Origin: Perognathus longimembris pacificus
Lineage: Eukaryota; Chordata; Mammalia; Rodentia; Heteromyidae
Direction: 5' to 3'
DNA length: 64,000 bases
Assembly (NCBI RefSeq): GCF_023159225.1
Contig: NC_063161.1
Location: forward strand, 3,475,690-3,539,689
The notes beneath the pieces were generated by a model that was not told where the DNA came from, searched no databases, and saw only the letters and a list, made by a program, of their open reading frames with translations. Both the position numbers and the translations under genes were made by a program. Position 1 is the stretch's first letter, and the number at the start of each line of letters is the position of its first letter. Positions 11,870 to 24,600 of the stretch are shown one piece after another.

Positions 11870-13210
11870 GTCAAAAGAGCCAACTTATGAGTCATAGGCA
11901 TAGATGAGGAAGAAAAAAATAAGCTAAAACACCGAGAGCCTATTCAATATAACAGCAGAAAACTTCCCCAAACCTTGAGAGAAGAAACATCCTTAGACAC
12001 ATTAACTATAATTAAAGCATTAAACATATAGAATAAAGACTATCAAAAGCTGCAGAAAAAGACACAAGAAACGTATACTGGCAAGCCCACGAGAATAACA
12101 GATTTCTCACCACAATCTCTAAAACCAAGGAGGGTGTGGAAGGACGTAATTGAAGCCCTGAGAGATAACAACTTTCCAACATAAACTACTGCAACCAGCA
12201 AAGCTACCTTTCATAAGATAACTTATGAGGTAGAAATAGAAACCGTTCCATGACATACAAAAACAGGAGAAATTCATGACTAGTAAGCCAGCACTGAAAA
12301 AGACACTTAAGGGAATGCTACCACAAAAGAAGAAAATCAAAACCAGGAAAATCCAAGAAAAAAGAAACTCAACTATAGATAACAGTCAACTAGAAAAGCA
12401 GGAATAAAAAAGGAGCAACTCATGAAAATCAACAAATTGATAGAAAATACAACATTCAATATGAATGTTGAGTATTAATGATCTGAACTCTTCAAAGAAA
12501 TGGCACAGGGTGGAAATTTGGGTTAAAAAGCAAGACTCACTCAACTAAATAGCAGGGCTCCTAGATTTGTTAAACACTTCTGGATTTACAAGACCTCAGC
12601 ACAATAATAAGAGACTTCAGTATTCACTATTAGCAATAGATAGATCACCCAAACAAAAACAACCAACAAAGAGACATCAGAATCAAGTAACAGCACAGCA
12701 AATGGGCTAAACAGACATCTACAGAGTATGTAATCCAGTAGCTGCACAGAACAGCTCATTATACTTTCTTCAAAATAGATCATACCCTAGGACATACAGC
12801 AAGCTTGAGCAAATTCAAGAAAATTGAAACAATTCCCTGTATTCTATCAGACCATAGTGGAATTTTACTAGAATTCAACAACCAAAGATATTACAGAAAA
12901 TACTGAAACACATGAAGACTGAACCACACATTACTGAGTGACAGGTGAGTTACTGAAGAAATAAAAGGAGAAATTTAAGTTTCTAGGATCTCAGGGAAAT
13001 GAAGAGTCTTCTAGAATCTTTGATGAGTGTCTATATCCAAAGAACAGTGAGTGCTCAAATAACATCCTAATCAATATTCCACCTCAAACTTCTGGAAAGA
13101 TAAGAACAAACCAAGTCTTAATCAGTAGCTTTTCTATATAGCAACAATGGCTAGGCCAAGAGTGGAACCAAGAAAACAATTCCATTCACAATAAGCTCAA
13201 GAATAATAGC
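11870..13210 (+). mobile_element. LINE-1 fragment, including part of the ORF2 endonuclease region
   Basis: A-rich strand typical of the L1 sense strand. From about 12770 the translation reads KIDHTLGHTASLSKFKKIE and continues to a SDH motif. This matches the end of the L1 ORF2 endonuclease domain, where the SDH serine-aspartate-histidine is catalytic. The frame breaks soon after, so the copy is dead. The upstream part (about 11870-12470) is also A-rich and probably belongs to the same or another L1, with less certainty. Confidence 0.7.
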
Positions 13211-13214
13211 TAGG

Positions 13215-14170
13215 CATCAACGGTGGAAGTGAAAGACCTCTGTTACTAAAACTGTGCTTACCTCCTCACTCATACCCTAGTTCTCCCCTTATCTCTACCC
13301 CTGAAGACAGCTGAAGATGTACAGAAGTGCCGTCTTCCCGTGGCTGCCGTGTACTCGGCCTTTTTCTGCCCTTCACGATGTCTGTTTATTCGGCATTGTA
13401 CCGACTCTCGGCTCCAGGTAGACTGAGGTGAGCTTTGGGCAGGCGGAAGAAAATACATGGCGCGAGGAGAGTGGAGTTTATACTTTAATCAGAATTCTGT
13501 CGATACTCACCGCTGCATCGCGGCGCCAGTCCTAGGCTCCCCTTCTGGCTACTCGCAGCACATTGTCTAACAGTGGTGTCCTGTCTCCCGTCCCACCAGA
13601 TAAAAGTGGCTTCTGGACAAAATGGGGCCCAAGGCTACCTATGGTAGTACGTACACACATAACTTGTTTGTGAGGATATGCTGAACCAGCTGAATCATAA
13701 ACGCTGCTTGGGAAGTGAGGGCTCAAAGCCCTGGAAGTTACAGTGAGAAAGCCTGACTAGCCACATGCCCCTTCAGGCATGGAGGGCTAGTGTGAGGCCC
13801 AGCATGCAGACTCCTGGAGGGTGGGCCCGACGTCTAAAAGCCTGCTTTCAACCTCATATCACCCTGGGTTCCAGGAAAGACAGGCCTGCTGGATAACGTC
13901 TTCTTGACAAGTGACTGACACACTGCGGAGCAACAGTAAAGCCTTGCAGGACAGATCTCTCTCAGGTGAAGACAAATATCTCTAAGATCAGGCTGCACCC
14001 TGGGCTGGGAGAAATCTTCTCCTGGCAACCAGACAGATCCCTTCAAGTGATAATAGCTTTAACAACTTCTCTGAGACAATGGCCGGCCAGCCCATACTGG
14101 TAAACAGGACTCCAACTACACACACCTTTCTCTGCAGTCTCCCTCCCTCCCCTCCCTCACCCCTCCCCCC
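13215..14170. other. intergenic, possible decayed LTR material
   Basis: No gene recognised. The region together with 14365-14470 (cttaataaaccttcc and gaattcttgtcttgc) has the flavour of a class I LTR end interrupted by a SINE, but the evidence is weak. Confidence 0.25.
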
Positions 14171-14174
14171 CCTC

Positions 14175-14358
14175 TTTTCTGCCAGTCCTGGGGCTTGAAC
14201 TCACCATGCCTGAGCTTCTTTTGCTCAAGGCTAGTACTCTACCACATGATCCATAGTGCCCCTTCCAGGTTTTTCTGCTTATGCAGTAGTGAGGAATCGA
14301 ACCCAGGGCTTCGTGCGTGTTAGACAAGCACTCTACCACTAAGCCACATTCCAAACCC
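14175..14358 (-). mobile_element. antisense dimeric ID-type SINE
   Basis: Plus-strand pieces gccagtcctggggcttgaac, gaatcgaacccagggcttcg and actaagccacattcc mark the two tRNA-derived halves of the dimer in reverse order. The body sits just upstream of an aataaa-containing stretch. Confidence 0.9.
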
Positions 14359-14854
14359 CTGTATTCCTTTCTTAATAAACCTTCCAGTCCCTTCCACCAC
14401 ATTTACATCTTGCCCGAATTCTTGTCTTGCTAGCCACAAGGAGTGAGGTTGATAAGCTAAGCTGATGTTCTGGTCACTGTGACCTCAGTGTTCGGAACAG
14501 CCTGGCCTTTCTAGAACAGGACCAGGGGTCCAGCGGCTAGTCACAAGTGGTTGGTGAGGCAGGATGAGATGATAGGGAAATTATAATTTTTTTAAGCAAA
14601 GACCAAAAGAGTCAGACTCATAAGTTAAAATCAGTTAGTATACTGAAAAAACAGAAAAGCTCCACACTTCCTTCTTAACGTTAGCTTATAAGACTTAGGA
14701 AAGGCTTATCCCTTTGGAACTGTAACCTTCTTAGAACTCCTAATGATACAAGGAGAATGCATTTCCCAGAAGCAAGTCCTACAGGGTGCCTGTGTTTTGG
14801 GTGGGCCTCATCTTACCCACCCAAGCTATTGCCTAAAAAAGATCAGGAGTTGAG

Positions 14855-15064
14855 CCAGATACCAGTGGCTCACCCCTGTAATCCTAGCTACTCAGAAGAC
14901 TGAGATCCCAGGATCCATTTGAAACCAGGCAAGGCAGGAAATTCTGTGACACTTTTATCTGCAATTGACAAGCAGAAAGCCAGAAATGGAGCTGTGGTTC
15001 AAGTGTTAAGAGTGCCATGAGTTTTTCAAAGTCAGTGGAAGGCTCTGAGTTCAAACCCTAGTAC

Positions 15065-15101
<37 letters not shown>
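14855..15101 (+). mobile_element. B1-ID SINE with (CA)n tail
   Basis: Full-length element from about 14855 (agccagataccagtggctca) to the ID end at 15066 (accctagtaccagc), followed by a pure (CA)n run at 15067-15101 that has replaced the A-tail. Confidence 0.9.
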
Positions 15102-15103
<2 letters not shown>

Positions 15104-15109
15104 GAAAAA

Positions 15110-15500
15110 GCAAATACACAGGATTGTTCGTAATGTAAGGGTTTTCGTGTATACTCACAGAGCGCTTTTAGAGATCAAGACAAAACGCTAGCTGCCGGCT
15201 GCGGTGGGAATCAGCTTCCTCCCGGTGAGGCGTGGGGGGCCCCAGGTGCCCGCAGCCAGCATGCCTGCCCAGACCTGCTGTCCTGGCGGCCCCTGCGCGA
15301 GGCTGCTGCCCCACTGTGGAGAACGGTCTTTCCAGGGCTCCTCCTGCGCGTCCCCTGCACCTACAGCCTTCGCAGGGGCTGGGGGAGTGGAGCTTGGCAG
15401 AAGGACGCAAATCACAGCGCGTGAGGGCCACGCTTGTCCATCGCAGGCTGAGCGCCGAGGGGAGCTCTGCTGTTAATGAACGAGACTGCATGGAGGGGCC
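15110..15500. other. 3' flank of RIBC2
   Basis: GC-rich sequence just beyond the RIBC2 poly(A) site. Open frames on both strands here show no protein I recognise. Confidence 0.5.
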
Positions 15501-15502
15501 AC

Positions 15503-15508
15503 TTTATT
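15503..15508 (-). terminator. RIBC2: RIBC2 poly(A) signal
   Basis: A canonical AATAAA on the minus strand, 31 bases beyond the RIBC2 stop codon. It implies a very short 3' untranslated region, with cleavage expected about 10-30 bases further on (around 15475-15495). Confidence 0.75.
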
Positions 15509-15539
15509 CATAAACAAGGGGGATAAGGGTGCCCCCCCA

Positions 15540-15618
15540 TTATCGGCTTCTTGTATTAAACTGTGCAAAATAGTCTCCTGTGGGTTGATTTATATAGGCT
15601 TCTTTGTTGTATTTTTTC
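15540..15618 (-). CDS. RIBC2: RIBC2 coding exon 7 (last)
   Basis: Acceptor ...gtcaccag then G completing the codon split from exon 6. It encodes [20 protein letters not shown] and five more residues, ending SR and a TAA stop at 15542-15540. This is the conserved C-terminal tail of RIBC2. It is too short to stand out as an open frame and was found from the protein end and splice phase. Confidence 0.93.
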
Positions 15619-18600
15619 CTGGTGACAAAAGGAGAAAAAGGTTATGTATTATATATTCTTCCTAAACTGGCTTTTTCTTTTTTTTTACGGAAACAAAAAT
15701 CCCTGTGCCTGTGCTTAGTGTGTTCCTCATGATACAGAAGAGCCGGCCCCCTCCGGCCGCTTCCCAGTGATCCACAGGGAAGTCAATAAACGCACCGCAG
15801 CTGAGTTCACCAGGTCCCCTGAACCCGACGCCCGCAGAGATCCAGTAGCTCAGGGATTCCTGGAGTGTTCAACCTGGAAGTCCTCCTTCCCTCCCGCCAC
15901 TTGAAAAGCCCTCCTGCAGTAAGAGCCACCACTCCCTTCCTAGAGCCCCGCCACGCACGCCTCCAGGACGCGCTGCTGACCTGACGGGCTCGGGGGCCCT
16001 GGCTTCAGGCACCCGGCGTGGGCAGGAGTGGCCTGTGGGCCTCCCCACCTGTCTGAGCCTAACAGGATCCCAGTGCCCAGGGGAGGACTGGCCGGGGAGG
16101 ACCGGGTCCCCAGCACTCACTGGAGATTTTGCTCCTTGGCTAGGCTGAGGTTGCTGCTGTCCAGGGCCCTGCGCAGGTCCCGCTGCAGGCGCTGCTGCTG
16201 CCGCTCGTGCAGTAGGGTAGCACGGGCCTTCTGAATCCTCTGCTGGTCCCACTCCATGCTGCGCTGCTGTTCTTCCTCCTGGAGCCGCTGGAGGGAAATG
16301 AGGTGACTCAGCACCACCGTCCCCCACGGCCCGGGGCTTGACCTCTCAGAGGAGGGGCAGCCCACCTGGTGCCTCCTCCTGTGTGGCCCTGGCGCCCTCA
16401 TTCCCAAAGGGACAACAGGGGGCGAGTTGGGATCTGAGGGCCACCCAGCCAATGAGCGGATGGAAAGTGTGCCCAGGACCCTGCAGGTCTGGCTATGCCC
16501 CCCACGGGTGCCGACTGGCAGCTGGGAACCTTCACAGCTACCCGCCGGGGCCACTGTACACCACTACCTCCTCCTGAATAGAGGGATGTGCACACCCGTG
16601 GCCAAGCGTGAGGCGTGAGGTCCAACTGTTCTCAGCACGAGTTCCACAGTGTAAACTGCCCGCAGGCATGATGGGAGGCCTGGGCTGTGAGGACAGCCCC
16701 CCCCCACCCCAGCCCAGGCTTGGCAGCTCTTCCCAGCTGGGCTCTATTCTCTTGTTTTCTCTCCGTCTCTCCTGCTGCAGTCTTAAAGGGCCCCCGGCCT
16801 CCACTCTCCAACTCCTTTTGAAAGTCCCAGCCCAACCCTAAATTTAGCCCTCAGCACCCCGCTGCGGCTCCAGCCGTGGAGGACAGCAGGACCCAGGAAG
16901 ACCAAGCCACTGGATCGTAGGCTGTGAGCCCAGGCCACTCCGGGACTCCGCTTTGAGATCCTCAGGCCTCACTTCAGCATTACCCACAATGCCCCTTTCC
17001 CTGGTGTGGCCTCCAAGGGCCACCACCCTAACCCGCCTCTTCTCTAGGACCCTGACCTGAACCCAGTGGTCACACACCCCCTCTTGAGACCTCTTACCTG
17101 GTGACCACTTTTCTCGTACCTACTCACCCTTTTCTTTAGTCTCCTCTTCCCCTCCCCCGTCTCCCACATGCCCTCCCTCCCCACTTCCCTTTGTGCCCTC
17201 CCTACCTCATTCAGCTATTCAGCAGGCAGCACCCCGGCCTCATGGGGTCACACTGCCAGGGTGAGCCCCCTTTCTCCCACTGTGGTGAGGCCAGGAGACA
17301 CCCATGACCTAGCTCTCCGGGTTCACCTCAGGCTCCTCCCCGCCAGCCCCTCTGCAGCTGCGGGTGGCTGGGGGTCCCAGCCCCGTCCCGGGTCTTCCTA
17401 TCTCCATCACTGTGTGATCACGGCCAGCTTTAACACTCTATTGGTGATGACTCCCACATCTGCCTCCAGCCCAGCCCCTTCTCTGAACCCCAGATGACAC
17501 GTCTTGCCGCCTACCAAGTTGCTCTCCTCTTAGGCTTTACCTGGAGGTGGTGGACGGGATGCTACTTGTCCTCTACTGCTTCTTCCTTAATAAACCACCA
17601 CCAGCTGAGAACAAGCACTCCACGTCCTCGGGTTCTTGGCAGTTAGCAGTGATCTTATGACTATGCACTGCCCAATCAATCTCCTCAGATTTTCCTTCTC
17701 ATTTCTCTTCCTCCATAGCCCAAAGATGCATTAGACAGGGCTGGTATTCAAGCAGCCAGTGTGCACCAGGTGGGGCCAGGGCTCCAGATGGTTAGTGCCC
17801 ACAGGACTGCCACACAGTCCTGCCTTTTCTAAGATTTTTAGCCTAAAGTTCTGTTTTGTTAAAAGCTGTTATTTGTGGGGGTTTTTCCTTGCCACATTCA
17901 GGCAAACCCAATCCTAAGACAGCAGGTATTTTCTGCACACCTGGCATGCTTATAACGGCAAGTGATTTCTGTCAGCCCCGCCAGCCTGCTCTTTGGCCCA
18001 TCTTATCACCAGCTTCCCAGCAGATCAGACCAAAAGGCCTGCGGGGCCCCTGAGCCCTTGTCCTTCACAGGCTACCTCCACACCATGTGACTCCATTCCA
18101 GAAAAAAGCTCCCCATGGTGGCCCCCGGGACACGAGTGACCCTGGCTGAGACCAACCACAGGAGCGGGGCACAGGCCGGGGCCTGGGCGCGGGGTGGACA
18201 GGTACCTGCTTCTCCTGGATCTGCTGCTTCTGAGTGAGGCGTATCTCCCGCAGCTGCTCCTGGCTCATGCCCTTCCAGCAGCTAGGGATGAGCCGCTGAG
18301 ACCCGAAGGCGCCCACCACCTGCTCCAGGTTCTCAGAGGACTGGTCTCTGTGCAGCATGGCAGAGATCTCAGCCTGGTTGTCCTCTTCCTCTTTTATCTT
18401 CTTCAGCCTTTTCCTTTCTGCCAACTCCATGACCTAAGCAGACGACATTAGAGAAGACGCTCTGCGGGACCCCTGACGACATTAGAGAAGATGCTCCAGG
18501 GACCGCAGAATGCCTCCTACCCAGGTCTGCAAACCCCACCTGGGCCCTGGATGGAGAGGGGGCGGGGAAGGCAGTGTGGGGTCCAGATGGCTGTGCGGAG

Positions 18601-21600
18601 GGCCGGGGCCCTGGCCGCGAGTGCTCACCCCCTGCAGCTGTGTGCACAGGGCCACAGGTCTCTGTACCACGCTGCCAGGGCAGAGAGCCACCCGCTGTCC
18701 ACCCAGCCACAGCCCAGGGGCGTCTTAGGCCCTAGGCCATTTGGACCTCCCTGGGCTGCAAAGAACACTCCATAGAATGTTCTCTATTGCCCCAACGAAG
18801 TGGTGGCTTCTCAAAAGTGGGAGATCGGCTGCCACCTAGTGGTCCTGATGGCTTCAGTGCCCAAAACGCAAATTCCCAGTCAAACTGCTACTCAAACGCC
18901 ACAGGGCTGGGGGGGGGGGGGGGGGGGGCGGTGACCTGTGACCTGTGGGGAGCGAGTCACGAGTCACCTGCCCTCTCTGGGCCGCAGGATGCCAGCAGCA
19001 CGGTGTCACCCAGCACATGGTCTGCCACCAGACAGGACCCAATCAATAGATTCCTGCCATTTGGTGTTTGGCTGTCCCCGAGAAAGCTGGGCTCAGCCAC
19101 GAGCCTGTCTCCTATCAACTGAGTTGCGCTGGTCACACCTCTACAGGGTGGCCATCTGGCCAGCCGCTCCCTCAGAAGCTAGCTGTGGCTAGGGTGAGCA
19201 GCACCAGCTGTCAGCTGGGTGCTGGCAGCTCACGCCTGCAATCCTAGCTACTCACTCAGAAGGCTGGGATCTGAGCATCAAAGTTTGCCTCGCCTGGAAC
19301 TTTCTTTTGAGGATGGTTTTCTAGAACCTTCTTTCACCATCCCAGACTAACTTAGTCTAATTCTAGTCAAGGACAGAGTTGTCCCTAGAGCAGAGCTCTC
19401 CCTAGAGCAGAGCTGCTTGTGACGGTGCTGCCATGGGGGTGGGTACCTCGAAGTATCAGCCACTTGTGCAGCGTGCTCACTAAGGACAGGGAATGAATGA
19501 AAAACCTATGAACGTGGCAAGGTGGTTTAGCAAGAACCACATCAGTGCCTGGGAGGCAGACCTCAATAGCAGCTGTTGATCTGACTGATGGACGAAGGCA
19601 TGGATGGAATAGTGGACTCACTGTCAAAAGTCCCATTCTAGCTGGGAGCCAGTGGCTCACACCGGTAATCCCAGCTACTCAGGAGGTTAAGATCTGAGGA
19701 TCGCAGTTCAAAGTCAGACCAGTCCATAAGACGCTCATCTCTAACCACCAAAAAGCCAGAAGTAGAACTGTGGCTCAAGTGGCAGAGTGCCAGTCTTGAG
19801 TGAAGAAGCTAAGGGAGCCGGGTGCAGGTGGCTCACGTCTGTAATCTTTGCTACTCAGCAGGCTGAGATCTGAGGATGATGGTTCAAAGCCAGCCTAGGC
19901 AGGAAAGTCCGTGAGACTCTTATCTCCATGGAATCAGCAGAAAACTAGAAGTGGCTCTGTGGCTCAGAGTTGCGGAGTGCTAGCCTTGGGTGAAAAAGCC
20001 CAGGGACAGCACCCTGGCCCCACGACAGAAAAAAAGAAAAAAAAGGTGCTTATGTCCTGAGTTCAAGCCCTAGGCCCAGAAAAAAAAATCTGCCATCAAT
20101 TTGTTGTGGGGCCTGAGCTAGCTCCTCTCCTCAGGGTGCTCTCTGAAAAGGAAGGGGAAGGGCACTTTTGCTGGCCAGCCTGGGCCTATGGACCACTTCT
20201 TTTACCTGGCTGCTTGCACAGACTGCCCTCCTCCTTCCTCCCTACAATGGAAATCCACCATTCTCTGGGAACTTTTTCAGCTTGCTCTCCAATATATTTG
20301 GCTCATAATGCAGTATTAGTCTAACATAAGCATAGCATGCACTACACAAAAATACACATGCAGGCGAATTAAAAATAGATGTGAAGCTAAGTTTTCATGG
20401 TTTCTTCCTGATTCCCAAGGGATGGTTGCTGGGGCGGTGGGGGGGGGGGCCCTCTGGCGATCACAGGTGTAGCCAATGAGCTCATCTGATGAACTAACCC
20501 AGACACCTTTCACCAGGCTATCAAATGTGTTTGAGAAGAAGGAGGTCTGACAGCCAACGGGAGTGATGGATTTGAAGCACCCTCAGCACGGAGGTGGAGG
20601 GGAGGTGTTGGTAAGGAAGCTGGGCGAAGTGTGGAGACCCTCAGGAGACCCTCAAAGCCTGCACTCACCACTACGTCACCCCCCTTAGCACATCTATCCA
20701 CCTGTTCTTGTTCAGGAGTGAGTCCAGCTGCAGGCAGCACGTCAGGGCTAGGTGCTCCCCCATTCTGACTTGGGGAACAGCTCATACCAGTCACAGTCAC
20801 CTATGAAACAGGGCAGGCCTTCTCCAGGCCTTGTCTCCAGCGAGACTGGGAGGCCCGGAAGCTGCCTTGCGCGCCTCCTTCCCTGCAGACGTGAGCCTGG
20901 GTTCACATACCTGGTTCTTGTTGAATTCTTTCACAGCCGCATTGACCGCCCTCTGCGTGGCGAGCTGCAGCCTCTGCAGGTGCATAGCCACCTCATCAGC
21001 CTGCAGCCTTGCCTGCGTATGCAAGTCCCTCTGTGAGGAGGCAAGATGTAATCAGACTGCGCGTGCCCACCAGGAGCACCTTCTCAGGAGCGGGGGGGGG
21101 GGGCGGGGGAGAGGGGTAATAACGATAGGACCTGCTTCCAAAGGCTCTGGCGAGAATTAGACCATTTAATTCAAGCTAGAGGTCTTAGCACCCAGGAAAT
21201 GCTAACAATCATTGCTATGTATATTGGTAATATCCACTATGAATTAGTCACATCTGCAGGGGGAAGTCTAAAGGGGTGCATCTAGCTATCCTTGCTCTCT
21301 CTGGGGTGTGGGGATCCGAATGTGGAGAGAAAAGGACAGGTACGTCACTAGGACATGGCACTAGGACTCTGTTCCAGATCAAGGTGAAGGGACCCAAGAG
21401 GAAAATGTAGAGATCTGGAGTCAGAGCTCACACTTGAATTCAGGGCCCGGGCACTGTCCCTGAGCTCTTTTGCTCAAGGCTAGCATTCTACCACTTGAGC
21501 CACAGCTACACTGGTTTTCTGGTAGTTAACTGGAGATAAAAATCTCATGGACTTTCCTGCCTGGGCTGGCTTTGAACTCCAACGCAATCCTCAGATCTCA

Positions 21601-24600
21601 GCCTCCTGAGTAGCTAAGATTACAGGCGTGAGCCACCAGTACCCCAGCTTGCTTCATAAATCAGTAGTTCTGACTTCTGAATTTGTGTCTTAAGGGTCTT
21701 TTTCTCATCACTAAAAGATGAGAACCAAAAGACCAGACGCTCTGTTTCTTTGCGGTGCTAGAGATGGAACCCAGGGTCCGTGCATGCACGGCGTCAGTGC
21801 TCTACCACTGGGCTGCACGCCAGACCAAACTCTTCAGCCCTGGCTTTCTGGCCTATGATCCCACTGAGCCTCATCTCACCTCTCACCGTTCATTCATCTA
21901 CATGACAGGTGACTGCGGAAAGCCCAGCTTGGGCCCTGCTTTGCTGGGGACACTGACATGCTGACAAAACAAAGTCCTTTCCTGTCCTCCTAGAACTTGC
22001 TGTGCAGATCACACAACCCCCCCCCCCACACACACATAAACAGATAGTCCATAGAGGAAAAGCACAGAGAGCTTGACTTAGGTAGCTGGGAGCAGGGCAA
22101 GAAGATGTAACACGGACACAACAAGGTGTGTCAGGACAGGTGTGAAGGCTCCAAAGTGGAAGAGCCGCAAGTCCAGTAAGGCGTGGGTGAGGCACGGAAG
22201 CCAGTGGAGGGGGTGGGGCCCAGCGAGCAGGGCCTGCGGGCCAAGGGAGGGTTTTAGATTTGAGTCTATGCACCCCAACGCCATTAGAGTTTAGGTTGGA
22301 TGGGGGTCATGGCGTAGCACTGTTCCGCTTGGCATCACTCAAGTAGCGTCACTCTGCTTATTATGGTGAGCAGGCACCAGAGAAGGGAAAGCAGGCCCTC
22401 GCAAACCATTGGCCCACCCCAGTGAGAAGAGGGCTGGCTCTTCTTTTGTCTCAGTGGGAGGAACAGTTCAGAATATATGCAGGAAATAGAAGCATCTGGC
22501 AACAAGGGGAAGCCAGTGACCCCTGGGTTCGTATTTGATGAAGGGTGAGTGGGCAGAAGCAGGAGGGATGTGAGAGCCGGGCAGATGTGTGGTGAGAAGC
22601 CAGGGGAGATATGAAAACCTGGCAGATACGTGATGAGATCCCAGGATGAAGTCTCAGACGAAGGCTCTCAGGCAGACATGGAAATTCCGAGCGCCCAGGG
22701 GCTGGATGGCATTCCAAACAGTCCTGGAGGTAGACTGGGCAGCGGTGGCTCACACCTTTTGGCCCAGCTACTCGCAAGGCTGCGGTCTGATGATCATGAT
22801 TCAAAAGCCAGCCCGGGTCAGGAAGTCTATGAGACTCATCTCCAATTAGCCAGGAAAAAGCCAAAAGTGGAGGTATGACTCAAGTGGCAGAGCACCAGCC
22901 TTGAGCAAAAAAAGCCAAGTGAGAATAAGTACTGAGCGCAAGTCCTGGTATTGGCACAAACATAAAAGTCCTATAGGTATGTTATTACAGCAAATAGTTA
23001 TCTATATGCTAGAAAGTAAGGACATAGTAGTGAACAGAACACAAAATCCTCTGCCTTCCCTGAGCTTAGAACACAGTATTGGAAAGAGAGGCAGCAACTA
23101 CAAAAATCAGGTATGTCAGTGACCAAGGCTATAGAGAAACATTAAGGAAGAGGGTGGGAATATGGGGGTGGAGGCACAGGATTTAAAAACAGAGGGTCTT
23201 GGGAAGGCCCCACTTGATGGCACTGGGGAGGGGTATTTCCGAGCAGAGGAAGCAGCAAGTGCAAAGGCCCGAGACAGAAGTGGCCCTCAATTTGAGCCCT
23301 CCCCGCCCCTAGGAACAGTGCAGAGCTGGCAGCGAAGGGCCCTGCTGTCCTCAATGAAGGCCCGACAGTTCCCTGGGGAGAGAGGCTCCTTTGGGACTAA
23401 GAGCCTTGCTGAGGACATGGCTGGGCCGGGGAGCCCTGGCGGGCATTTGTGGGCTTTGGGCCTGTGGATGGGCCCCACGGTATTCCTACTTCCCCACGGC
23501 ACCCGGGAGACCTGGTGGGCTCCCACACACTTCCACTGTCTTCCACGAAGACTGAGACCATACATGAGCCAGGAAGGAATGTGGAGCTAACTAAGACCCA
23601 ACACCCAACTCGGGCCCTGGCCCAGAGTCATTGTAGGAGGGCATTGCCTGTGCTACTGACCCATGCCTGAAGGTGTAAGACACCGGGACTTAAAACAAAC
23701 AAAAAATCCCACACACTGGTGGAGGCATGGCTTGAGTGGTAGAGCGTCTGCTAGCAAAGTACAAGGTCCTGAGTTCAAATCTTCAGCAGCCCCCCCCCCA
23801 AAAAAAAAAAAAAACCATACCCCACAAAACCCAGGGGTTTGATTTGGTAAAGATACTATCGAGGCCGGTCCGCCTCTTGCCTTTCCCTACCTGCCATCTT
23901 GTGGTCGGCCCGGGCTCTCTCCCATTCCTGCTGCTGCTGTAAGGACCACTCTCTGTTCTGTTCCTGTTGGAACTTCTTCCTCTCCCGGAAGTTTAAATCC
24001 TCTCCCATGAACTTATGCATTCCCATGACTGCGTTCTGGCTATCACCTGAAATCCCAGCTGGAAGTGCTTTCCTAAGGGCATGTGGGTCAGACAGGTCAA
24101 ATTCCCGACGAGTTTCTGGCTTTTGGAAGTTCTGCTGGAAGTCATTGATAAATTTGCAGAAATTTTTCTTGTCTCTCCTTTCCCGGCCTTCTACTATGCA
24201 CATGACTTTGTCATTGTGCCTAATTTCTGCAGCTGGAAAAGATACAATATATACACAAGCTTGGTAAGAGAAAAAAATATACATCAAAACACAACTTTCA
24301 ACATATACTACCTCAATAAGCAACTTTCAACAATTGTTAAACACATCCTTCAAGCTATTAAACGGATTAGTATCTTAAATATATAAAGTAGACCTAAACC
24401 CAACCAGTTAAATGGGCAAAGGCTAAGAACAGGCAAGTCATTATCAAGAAACCCAAGCGGGCCAGGCACGGGTGGCTCCCACCTGTCATCCTAGCTACTC
24501 GGGGGGCAGAGGGCTGAGGACTGGGGTTGGAAGCCAGCCTAAACAGGAAAGCCCAAGAGACTCTGTCCTCCAATGAACCACTAAAAGGCCAGAAGTGGAG

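Larger units (their letters stand above)
21031..23890 (-). other. RIBC2: RIBC2 intron 3
   Basis: Holds several SINEs of both orientations (listed separately), short C- and G-runs, and a long GC-rich segment (22030-23650) without recognised features. Confidence 0.8.

Noticed and set aside
13215..14560. A full endogenous retrovirus around the aataaa at about 14370
   Set aside because: No gag, pol or env similarity, no pair of LTRs, and the strongest signal there is an ordinary SINE.
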